A stretch of 50,788 bases of DNA from Streptomyces sp. LUP30 (lineage in GTDB: Bacteria > Actinomycetota > Actinomycetes > Streptomycetales > Streptomycetaceae), in the NCBI RefSeq assembly GCF_001746365.1, contig NZ_MJAJ01000043.1, positions 58,742 to 109,529 on the forward strand. The letters are read 5' to 3'. The stretch's first letter is position 1, and every line of letters starts with the position of its first letter. Below are positions 17,025-23,346 of this stretch, piece by piece. The notes under the pieces were generated by a model, which was not told the DNA's origin, ran no database searches, and worked only from the letters and a program-made list of their open reading frames with translations. A program made the translations under genes and the position numbers.

Positions 17025-17491
17025 GCCCTGCGCAGGGCGGCGAGGTCGAGCTTGCCCATGGCGTACATGGCCCGGGTGGTGCGGACGGCCTTCTCGGGGT
17101 CGGGATCGCTGATCATCTCGATCACCCCGTCCGGGATGACCTGCCAGGACAGTCCGTACCTGTCCTTGAGCCAGCCGCACGGGCCGGGCTCGCCGCCGTT
17201 CTCGGTGAGCTTGGCCCAGTAGTGGTCGACCTCCTCCTGGTCCGCACAGTGGATCTGGAACGAGATCGCCTCGCTGAAGGTGAACTGGGGGCCGCCGTTG
17301 ATCCCGACGAACCTCTGTCCGTTGGCGGTGAACTCCACGGCGAGCACGGAGCCCGCCGGTCCGGGACCGGCCTCGTTGTAGCGGCCGATGCTCCCGATCG
17401 AGGAGTTCTTGAAGATCGAGACGTAGTAGTGGGCGGCTTCCTCGGCCTGGCCGTCGAACCAGAGACACGTGGTGAATCCGTCGGTGGTCAT
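16994..17491 (-). CDS. PhnB-like VOC family protein
   Basis: A 165-residue single VOC-fold protein. The start TTDGFTTCLWFDGQAEEAAHYYVSIFKNSSI and the later GWLKDRYGLSWQVIPDGVIEM are typical of the PhnB/3-demethylubiquinone methyltransferase-like VOC group, whose biochemical role is generally unknown. AGGAGG lies six bases upstream of the ATG at 17491. The C-terminus AALRRAYEGEE is usual for the group. Confidence 0.88.
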   Translation of the reverse strand: MTTDGFTTCLWFDGQAEEAAHYYVSIFKNSSIGSIGRYNEAGPGPAGSVLAVEFTANGQRFVGINGGPQFTFSEAISFQIHCADQEEVDHYWAKLTENGGEPGPCGWLKDRYGLSWQVIPDGVIEMISDPDPEKAVRTTRAMYAMGKLDLAALRRAYEGEETPDA

Positions 17492-17635
17492 CGCAAACCT
17501 CCTGGGCGTGGAACGCGGTTCTGAGTGTCGACTCCCGCTGGCCCTGGAACTCATCGGCCGGACCGACGGCAGTGCGCGGCCCACCCGACCGGAGCACGGA
17601 CGTTCCGGCGGGCCGCGCACGACACCCCGAAGCGA

Positions 17636-17665
17636 TCTGCCCGTGGCGAATCTGCCGCGGGCAGA
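17636..17665 (+). promoter_or_regulatory. Tandem PopR-like boxes upstream of clpP3
   Basis: TCTGCC-GCG-GGCAGA (17651-17665) is a perfect palindrome, immediately preceded by TCTGCC-CGT-GGCGAA (17636-17650), a half-conserved copy. From memory PopR of S. lividans recognises TTCTGCC-N3-GGCAGAA, so these are strong candidates for the activator sites of the clpP3-clpP4 operon. They lie about 72 bases before the clpP3 start. Two short hairpins follow in the leader (17671-17689 and 17692-17709). Confidence 0.75.
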
Positions 17666-17737
17666 GAAACGGCGTCCGGGCCCGACGCCCGGTCGACAGT
17701 GGAGTCGACGGCATCCGCGCCACGACGAGGAGAACCG

Positions 17738-18376
17738 ATGACTCCACTCACCACGTTCGCTCCCCGGGCCGAGGAGGGCGACACGGCGCCCACCCGGTTC
17801 GACGACCAGCTCGCCGCCCAACTGCTCGGCCGGCGCATCGTCCTGCTGGGCACCCAGGTCGACGAGGTCTCCGCCAACCGGGTCTGCTCCCAGCTGCTGA
17901 TCCTGTCCGCGGAGGACCCGCACACCGACATCAGCCTGTACATCAACAGCCCGGGCGGATCGGTGCACGCGGGGCTGGCGATCTACGACACGATGCAGCT
18001 GATCCCCAACGACGTCTCGACGCTCGCCATGGGCTTCGCGGCCAGCATGGGCCAGTTCCTGCTCAGCGTCGGCACGCCCGGCAAGCGGTACGCGCTGCCG
18101 AACGCGCGCGTCATGATGCACCAGCCGTCCGCCGGGATCGGCGGCACCACCGCGGACATCGAGATCCAGGCCGAGAACCTGGAGTTCACCAAGCGGACCA
18201 TCGAGCGCATCACCGCGGAGCACACCGGCCAGTCCCCCGAGACCATCTCCCGGGACGGGGACCGCGACCGCTGGTTCACGGCCGAGCAGGCCAGGGAGTA
18301 CGGCATGGTGGACCGGGTCGTCGAGTCCCTCGCGGACGTCCAGCCCACCGCCTCCAAGCGACGGATGGGACTGTGA
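17738..18376 (+). CDS. clpP3: ATP-dependent Clp protease proteolytic subunit ClpP3
   Basis: A 212-residue ClpP subunit with an intact Ser-His-Asp triad: Ser103 in GFAASMGQFLL, His128 in RVMMHQPSAG and Asp177 in RDGDRDRWFT. The oxyanion strand motif YINSPGGSVHAGL is present. ClpP tetradecamers work with ClpX or ClpC ATPases to degrade proteins. GAGGAG precedes the ATG. The stop is separated by a single base from clpP4, so the two are cotranscribed and probably form mixed rings. In Streptomyces clpP3-clpP4 is a backup operon switched on by PopR when ClpP1/P2 fails. Confidence 0.93.
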   Translation: MTPLTTFAPRAEEGDTAPTRFDDQLAAQLLGRRIVLLGTQVDEVSANRVCSQLLILSAEDPHTDISLYINSPGGSVHAGLAIYDTMQLIPNDVSTLAMGFAASMGQFLLSVGTPGKRYALPNARVMMHQPSAGIGGTTADIEIQAENLEFTKRTIERITAEHTGQSPETISRDGDRDRWFTAEQAREYGMVDRVVESLADVQPTASKRRMGL

Positions 18377-18377
18377 C

Positions 18378-18980
18378 ATGGGGACCTACACGATTCCGAA
18401 CGTCGTCGAGCGGACCCCGCAGGGCGAGCGCTCCTACGACGTGTTCAGCCGGCTGCTGTCCGAGCGGATCATCTTCATCGGCACGGAGATCGACGACGGC
18501 GTCGCCAACGTCGTCATCGCGCAACTCCTCCATCTGGAGTCGTCGGCGCCGGAGAACGAGATCGCGATCTACCTCAACTCGCCCGGCGGCTCGTTCACCT
18601 CGCTCATGGCGATCTACGACACCATGACGTTCGTCCAGGCCCCGATCTCGACGTTCTGCGTCGGACAGGCCGCCTCGACCGCGGCCGTGCTGCTGGCCGG
18701 CGGGGATCCCGGCCGTCGGTTCGTGCTGGAGCACGCGCGCGTGCTGCTCGGGCAGCCGGCGAGCGGCGGCCGGCAGGGCACCGTGTCGGACCTGGCGCTC
18801 CAGGCCAAGGAGATGGTCCGCATCCGCTCGCAGGTGGAGGAGGTGCTGGCCCGGCACACCCGGCACGACATCACGATGCTGCGCGCCGACATGGACCGCG
18901 ACAAGGTGTTCACCGCCGAGGAAGCGGTGGCCTACGGGCTGGCCGACGAGGTGCTGAGCCGGCGTCTCGCCAGGGTGTGA
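18378..18980 (+). CDS. clpP4: ClpP4, Clp protease subunit lacking the catalytic histidine
   Basis: A 200-residue ClpP-fold protein. Ser100 (GQAASTAAVLL) and Asp175 (DMDRDKVFT) are in place, and YLNSPGGSFTSLM is canonical. At the histidine position, however, the sequence reads RVLLGQPASG: codon GGG gives Gly125 where MxHQP is expected. The subunit is thus probably proteolytically dead and may serve a structural or adaptor role in a ClpP3/ClpP4 ring, like ClpR in plants and cyanobacteria. It starts one base after clpP3. A hairpin overlapping its stop codon ends the operon. Confidence 0.92.
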   Translation: MGTYTIPNVVERTPQGERSYDVFSRLLSERIIFIGTEIDDGVANVVIAQLLHLESSAPENEIAIYLNSPGGSFTSLMAIYDTMTFVQAPISTFCVGQAASTAAVLLAGGDPGRRFVLEHARVLLGQPASGGRQGTVSDLALQAKEMVRIRSQVEEVLARHTRHDITMLRADMDRDKVFTAEEAVAYGLADEVLSRRLARV

Positions 18981-18989
18981 GACGCCGGC
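18958..18989 (+). terminator. Terminator of the clpP3-clpP4 operon
   Basis: GCCGGCGTCTC (18958-18968) and GAGACGCCGGC (18979-18989) form a perfect 11-bp stem with a 10-base loop. The upstream arm lies in the last clpP4 codons and the stop codon is at the loop edge. popR converges just beyond. Confidence 0.7.
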
Positions 18990-19001
18990 CCGCGGGGCGC
19001 G

Positions 19002-19433
19002 TCAGGCGGCCAGGCAGAGCCCGTCGTACGACGAGGCGGGCGTCGCGCGGCTGCGCGCGGGATGCCGGCCGGCGAGCCTGATCAGCTCGCCCTGGGCCCG
19101 GGTCAGCAGGTCGCCCAGGCTCAGGCCGAGAGCCTGGGCGGCGGCCGCGAGGACCTCCGAGGAGGCCTCCTTGCGGCCGCGCTCGACCTCCGACAGGTAC
19201 GGCATGGAGATACGGGCGGAGTCGGCGACGTCCTTGAGGGTGCGCTCCTGCGCCTGACGTTCACGGCGCAGGACGTCTCCGATCAGGTCCCGCCACAGGG
19301 GCTCTCTCGCGGCGGGCCGTGAGGCGCCGGGAACGGGGGCGGAGACCGGGGCGCCCGGGCGCGCGGAAGGCGGGCGCAACGGGATCACGCGGGCTCGGTC
19401 CGGCGCTTGACTGCTCACCTCTTGATTGCTCAC
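19002..19433 (-). CDS. popR: PopR-like XRE/Cro-type activator of the clpP3-clpP4 operon
   Basis: A 143-residue regulator with a central helix-turn-helix (about 55-110: RTLKDVADSARISMPYLSEV then ERGRKEASSEVL). The protein ends in Leu-Cys-Leu-Ala-Ala. From memory, PopR of S. lividans ends in two alanines needed for its degradation by ClpP1/P2, so that loss of those proteases stabilises PopR and turns on clpP3-clpP4. Location right beside clpP4 and the matching boxes before clpP3 support PopR over its relative ClgR. GTG at 19433 is taken as the start; a second GTG at 19418 lies in a duplicated start region. Confidence 0.85.
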   Translation of the reverse strand: MSNQEVSSQAPDRARVIPLRPPSARPGAPVSAPVPGASRPAAREPLWRDLIGDVLRRERQAQERTLKDVADSARISMPYLSEVERGRKEASSEVLAAAAQALGLSLGDLLTRAQGELIRLAGRHPARSRATPASSYDGLCLAA

Positions 19434-19437
19434 CTCT
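19412..19437 (-). repeat. 11-bp direct repeat duplicating the popR start region
   Basis: TGCTCACCTCT occurs at 19412-19422 and 19427-19437, 15 bases apart and in frame. Each copy carries a GTG start preceded by a purine-rich AAGAG or GAGAG, so popR has two nearly identical initiation sites five codons apart. Confidence 0.6.
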
Positions 19438-19564
19438 CAAGCCTAGGATCTCCGGTCGGCCCCGCAAGGGTGCGGTATTGCGCCCTGGGTGGAACCGGAG
19501 AGCGCGGTCGACCGGGGGTTCTCCGACGGGTGGGTACCGCTACGATTTTCTTCCTGCTTCGCAG

Positions 19565-19589
19565 GCATGGGTCCGCGAAGACCGGGTAC
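19565..19589 (+). promoter_or_regulatory. Candidate SigB-type promoter of the sigma factor gene
   Basis: GCAT (19565-19568), 15 bases, GGGTAC (19584-19589) fits GNNT-N14-16-GGGTAY and lies about 87 bases before the sigma start, suggesting autoregulation or control by a related sigma factor. The -35 element is loose, so this is less certain than the SRPBCC promoter. Confidence 0.45.
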
Positions 19590-19675
19590 CCGCCCCCTGA
19601 ACGGGCGTGCACATGTGTGTGCGCTCACGGACCGAGAACAACAGACGTCGAACCGTGACTGTCGAGGGAGAGACC

Positions 19676-20563
19676 ATGCAGACCGCCGTGAACCGGTCGG
19701 AGGCAGCGGTCGTCGAGGGCGGCGCCGGAGCCAGCGCGGACGGCACACCGCTGCCGGGCATCGAAGCCCCCCGCAGCATCGCTCCGCGCGACGCCCGCGA
19801 ATTGTCCCGGCAGTTCTTCCAGCGCCTGGCCGTGCTGGAAGAGGGCACGCACGAGTACCAGTACGCCCGCAACACGCTCATCGAGATGAACATGTCCCTC
19901 GTCCGGTTCGCGGCCGGTCGGTTCCGTGGCCGCGGGGACGACATGGAGGACATCGTCCAGACCGGGATGATCGGCCTGATCAAGGCCATCGACCGGTTCG
20001 AGGTGGCCCGCGAGGTGGAGTTCACGTCGTTCGCGCTCCCCTACATCGTCGGTGAGATCAAGCGTTTCTTCCGGGACACGACCTGGGCCGTCCACGTGCC
20101 GCGCCGGCTCCAGGAACTGCGCGTCGAACTGGCCAAGGCGCGCGACGAGCTCGCCAGCCGTCTCGACCGGGAGCCGACCGTGGCCGAGCTGGCGACGCTG
20201 ATGAACATCGCCGAGAGCCAGGTCGTCGAGGCGCAGATCGCCGCCAACGGCTACAACTCCTCCTCCCTCGACGCCGCGCTCACCGGCGACGGCCCGGAGA
20301 ACGGCGAGTCGGTCCTCGCCGACTTCATCGGCGTGGAGGAAGAGGGACTGCGTCTCGTCGAGGACTACCACTCTTTGGCCCCGCTCATGGCCGAGCTCAG
20401 CGAGCGCGACCGGCAGATCATCCACATGCGGTTCGTCGAGGAAGCCACGCAGGCGGAGATCGGCGAGCGGCTCGGCTGCTCCCAGATGCACGTCTCCCGC
20501 CTGATCAAGCGGATCATCGCCCGGCTGCGCCAGGGCATGCTGGGCGAGCTCGGCTGCGCCTGA
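19676..20563 (+). CDS. sigL: SigB/SigF/SigG-family RNA polymerase sigma factor (SigL-like)
   Basis: A 295-residue alternative sigma-70 factor. Region 2 is clear (NMSLVRFAAGRFRGRGDDMEDI, then QTGMIGLIKAIDRFEVARE, then FTSFALPYIVGEIKRFFRD), region 3 follows, and region 4 reads LSERDRQIIHMRFVEEATQAEIGERLGCSQMHVSRLIKRI. This is the stress/developmental SigB group of Streptomyces. From memory sigL of S. coelicolor lies next to clpP3-clpP4, so the synteny suggests SigL; the symbol is tentative. GAGGGAGAG lies before the ATG at 19676. A divergent-type anti-sigma kinase lies just downstream on the other strand. Confidence 0.9.
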   Translation: MQTAVNRSEAAVVEGGAGASADGTPLPGIEAPRSIAPRDARELSRQFFQRLAVLEEGTHEYQYARNTLIEMNMSLVRFAAGRFRGRGDDMEDIVQTGMIGLIKAIDRFEVAREVEFTSFALPYIVGEIKRFFRDTTWAVHVPRRLQELRVELAKARDELASRLDREPTVAELATLMNIAESQVVEAQIAANGYNSSSLDAALTGDGPENGESVLADFIGVEEEGLRLVEDYHSLAPLMAELSERDRQIIHMRFVEEATQAEIGERLGCSQMHVSRLIKRIIARLRQGMLGELGCA

Positions 20564-20622
20564 CAGAGCCGGCCGCCCGGACCGGGAAGCAACCCGGCCG
20601 GGCCGGAACGAACGGGAAGGGC

Positions 20623-20656
20623 CGTCGGCCGACCGGGAGCACACGGTCGGCCGACG
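20623..20656 (+). terminator. Terminator after the sigma factor gene
   Basis: CGTCGGCCGACC (20623-20634) and GGTCGGCCGACG (20645-20656) make a perfect 12-bp stem with a 10-base loop, 60 bases past the sigma stop. The remaining roughly 200 bases up to the anti-sigma gene show no gene. Confidence 0.7.
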
Positions 20657-20857
20657 AAGACGTGCGGCGGACCGGGAGGACGACGGGGAGCACCTGCCGC
20701 GACCCCGACGGCCCGGCCTCACGGGTCGCCGGGTCACTGCGAAGAGAGCGTCGCCGGTGAGGGCGTCGGCGGTGCCGAGGACGGGACGGCACGGAGTCGT
20801 GGACGGCAAAGGGCGCGGCGCGGCAGGGAGGGGTGTGGGGCTGAGCGCCCCACCGAC

Positions 20858-21319
20858 CTAGGCTTCGAGCGTGAGCACGGCGCGGACGCGCTTGCCGACC
20901 GGCACCCGCTCGGCGGTTACCTCCGCGGCCACGGCGTGCACGATCTCCAGGCCGTGCCGGCCGACCCGCTGGGGATCCTTGGGGAACCGCATGGGCAGTG
21001 CGTCGCTGCTGTCGTAGACGCAGACCGTCACCGAGGCGTCCGTGCCCTCCAGCTCCAGGATGTACGGCCCGTTGCTGTGGCGGTCGGCGTTGGTCACCAG
21101 TTCGCTGACCACCAGCATCACCTCGCCGATCACCCGGTCGCCGACCGCGGCGCACCATTCGGTCCTGAGCTGCTCGACGAAGTGGGAGGCGAAGGCACGG
21201 GCCTCGGCTATGCAGCCGGGCTCTCCCGTGTAGTGCGCAGCCCGCCTCAGCGGTTCCACGGGTACATCGAAACCAATCGGTATCACTGCCCCGTCCAGGT
21301 GCTCGATGTGCTCGATCAT
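20858..21319 (-). CDS. RsbW-like anti-sigma factor / HATPase_c serine kinase
   Basis: A 153-residue GHKL ATPase. The N-box is ELVTNADRHSNGP and the G1 box is VGRHGLEIVHAVA. Such proteins in Streptomyces bind SigB-family sigma factors or phosphorylate anti-anti-sigma proteins. Lying beside a SigB-family gene and carrying a SigB-type promoter of its own, it is a good candidate for the partner of that sigma factor. There is no anti-anti-sigma (STAS) gene in the window. The start is ATG at 21319 with GAGAGA upstream. Confidence 0.85.
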   Translation of the reverse strand: MIEHIEHLDGAVIPIGFDVPVEPLRRAAHYTGEPGCIAEARAFASHFVEQLRTEWCAAVGDRVIGEVMLVVSELVTNADRHSNGPYILELEGTDASVTVCVYDSSDALPMRFPKDPQRVGRHGLEIVHAVAAEVTAERVPVGKRVRAVLTLEA

Positions 21320-21370
21320 GCGTTTCTCTCTAGGAGGCCGGACGCGCCGGACGCTGCTGTGCCCATGCTC

Positions 21371-21395
21371 GTACCCCGAGTCGCGTCATACAGTC
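21371..21395 (-). promoter_or_regulatory. SigB-type promoter of the anti-sigma gene
   Basis: On the minus strand GACT (21392-21395), 15 bases, GGGTAC (21371-21376) fits the SigB consensus. The inferred start near 21363 leaves a ~44-base leader to the ATG at 21319. This suggests negative feedback on the neighbouring sigma factor. Confidence 0.55.
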
Positions 21396-21532
21396 CCCCT
21401 CATTTACCACCTCTTGCGCGCAACGACCATGGGGTTCCTCACACACCGGCCATGGGCGCGGCCGTTCTGCCGGCCGATCGCGAACGGCCCTCCCGGCAGG
21501 CGCACCCCGCCGGTGCTGCCTAGCGTGGCAGT

Positions 21533-22801
21533 GTGATCCCGCACAGCCCCCATGACCAGGCAGTCTCCCGCCACGGGTGGGGGCGGGCGATCGTCACGGC
21601 AGTGGCCGGACCGATCGCCATGGGGGTGGTCGCCGCGCTGGGCCTGTGGGCGGCCGGAGCCTCGGATCTGCCCGCGGGCGCCTTTCCCCGGGTGGTCGCG
21701 GCGACGGTCGTCACGGCCGTCGGCGGCACGGTGGAGATCTCCGGCGATGCGGGCGGGCTCGCCGGCACCCGGGCGGGCCTGACGGTGATGCCGCTGTCGG
21801 TCACTCTCGTCGGGGCGCTCGTCGTCGCCGCGGGTTTTCTGCGGCCGCTGCGGCGGCGGGCGGTGGCGAGCGCCGCGGAGCTGGCCGGCTGGGCGGCGCG
21901 GATCGCCGTCGTCTGGCTGCTGGGTCTGCTCGGCGTCGCGCTCGCCGCCCACCGGACCTTCGCACTTCCCCTCGGCGACGACACGCTGAGCGACCTGGGC
22001 GAACTGTTCGGCGTCAGTCCGAAGGCGGGGTTCACCACCGATGTGCCGCTGACGCTCGTGTCCGGTTCGGCATGGCTGGCCGGCGTGCTCGTGACGGCGT
22101 TGCTGGTCTCGCGCTCGGCGCCGTTGCCGGCCCGGCTGCTGCGTCTGCAGGAGTCGGTACGGCCGGCCGCGCACGCGATGATCGTGCTGCTGCTGGCCTG
22201 CGTCGTCCTGGGGGTGCTGGTCGCCCTCGTCGTCGCGGCGACCCGTGGGCGTCCGGCCGAGACGTTCGCCGTGGTGCTGCTCGGGATGCCCAATCTGGTG
22301 TGGCCGGTGTTCACCATCGGCCTGGGCGCCACCTGGAACGGCCGGGTGGAGGGTCCGTTCGCGCTGCCGATGCCGCACGTCCTGGACGAGGTGCTGCGCG
22401 GTCCGGACACCGCGCGGCTGAACCTGAGCACCCTTGCCGAGCACGACGGGCGGGTGTGGTGGCTCGTCGTCGTGGACGCGGTGCTGGTGCTGGCGGCCGC
22501 GTTCCTGACGGCCGTGCACTCGCCGCCCCGGACGCGTCCCCCGTGGCACGCCCTGCGCACGGCGGTCGCCCTGGTGATCACGGCGGTCATGATCTGCCTG
22601 ACCTGCCGGATCTCCGCGCACTACGGCCTGTCCGTCCTCGGCCTCGGCGATCTGGGCGGTGCGCTGTCCGGGCGGCTGCTCCTGCATCCCGAGGTCTGGT
22701 CGGTGCTGGGTGCGGCCGCGCTCTGGGGGCTGGTGGCGGGCTTTCTGGGCGGGGCGGCGGCCGGGGCGCTCCGCCGCCGGGACGGGACGAAAACCCGTTG
22801 A
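21533..22801 (+). CDS. Streptophobe family membrane protein
   Basis: A 422-residue multi-spanning membrane protein. The start HGWGRAIVTAVAGPIAMGVVAALGLWAAG and the later LGMPNLVWPVFTIGLGATWNG are typical of the Streptomyces family called streptophobe. About ten hydrophobic segments are evident. The function of the family is unknown. GTG at 21533 is taken as the start. The gene shares its upstream gap with the anti-sigma gene. A short SnoaL-like gene follows after 34 bases and may be cotranscribed. Confidence 0.85.
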   Translation: MIPHSPHDQAVSRHGWGRAIVTAVAGPIAMGVVAALGLWAAGASDLPAGAFPRVVAATVVTAVGGTVEISGDAGGLAGTRAGLTVMPLSVTLVGALVVAAGFLRPLRRRAVASAAELAGWAARIAVVWLLGLLGVALAAHRTFALPLGDDTLSDLGELFGVSPKAGFTTDVPLTLVSGSAWLAGVLVTALLVSRSAPLPARLLRLQESVRPAAHAMIVLLLACVVLGVLVALVVAATRGRPAETFAVVLLGMPNLVWPVFTIGLGATWNGRVEGPFALPMPHVLDEVLRGPDTARLNLSTLAEHDGRVWWLVVVDAVLVLAAAFLTAVHSPPRTRPPWHALRTAVALVITAVMICLTCRISAHYGLSVLGLGDLGGALSGRLLLHPEVWSVLGAAALWGLVAGFLGGAAAGALRRRDGTKTR

Positions 22802-22835
22802 CGACGGGCACCGCGCGAGTGACAGGGTGCGAGGC

Positions 22836-23249
22836 ATGACACTGGCTCTCGAAGACCGTCTGGCCGTCATGGAACTTCTGGCCCTGCACGGCCATCTGGT
22901 CGACGACGGCGCACTGGACCGACTCGCGGAGGTGTTCACCGCCGACGTCGAGTACGACCTCACCGACTTCGGTCGCGGCACCCTCACCGGGGTGGCGGCG
23001 CTCCGCGACGCGGCGCTCGCGCTGGGCGCGGCGAACCCGGTCGCCCATCACGTGACCGACATCGTGCTGGAGCCGCTGGACGAGGGTCGGGTGCGCGCTC
23101 GCTCCAAAGGGCTCGGCGTCACGACGGACGGGACGTGCGGGTCCGTCACGTACGAGGACACGGTGGTGCGGGTCGGCGTCGCCTGGCGCGTCGCCCGACG
23201 CAAGGTGATCGCCCGGCGCACGCCGCTCGGCGGGGCGGGCCGGAGCTGA
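22836..23249 (+). CDS. Nuclear transport factor 2-like (SnoaL-type) protein
   Basis: A 137-residue NTF2-fold protein. It begins with the helix MTLALEDRLAVMELLALHGHLVDDGALDRLAEVF and DVEYDLTDFG, and later has NPVAHHVTDIVLEP, as in SnoaL_4-type bile-acid dehydratase-like proteins. The His pair in AHHVTD could sit in the cavity. The substrate is unknown. It follows the streptophobe gene closely on the same strand and ends at a shared terminator. Confidence 0.82.
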   Translation: MTLALEDRLAVMELLALHGHLVDDGALDRLAEVFTADVEYDLTDFGRGTLTGVAALRDAALALGAANPVAHHVTDIVLEPLDEGRVRARSKGLGVTTDGTCGSVTYEDTVVRVGVAWRVARRKVIARRTPLGGAGRS

Positions 23250-23304
23250 GACCGTCGGGTCCGCGGAGCGCCCGGCCGCCCGACGCCCGTCCCACGCCTG
23301 ACTT

Positions 23305-23341
23305 GCGGTCCGGTGCGCCCCGTGCGCTCGGGGCGGACCGC
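23305..23341. terminator. Bidirectional terminator between convergent genes
   Basis: Outer stem GCGGTCC/GGACCGC (23305-23311 and 23335-23341) and inner stem GCCCCG/CGGGGC (23317-23322 and 23329-23334) with a 6-base loop and one 5-base bulge. It sits between the ends of the NTF2-like and ABC transporter genes. Confidence 0.7.
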
Positions 23342-23346
23342 GGGCG

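Noticed and set aside
19002..19433. Assignment of the XRE regulator as ClgR
   Set aside because: ClgR also ends in LAA, but location beside clpP3-clpP4 and PopR-type boxes favours PopR.
19532..19537. First GGGTAC upstream of the sigma gene as a SigB promoter
   Set aside because: No GNNT at 14-16 bases upstream; the second GGGTAC at 19584 fits better.
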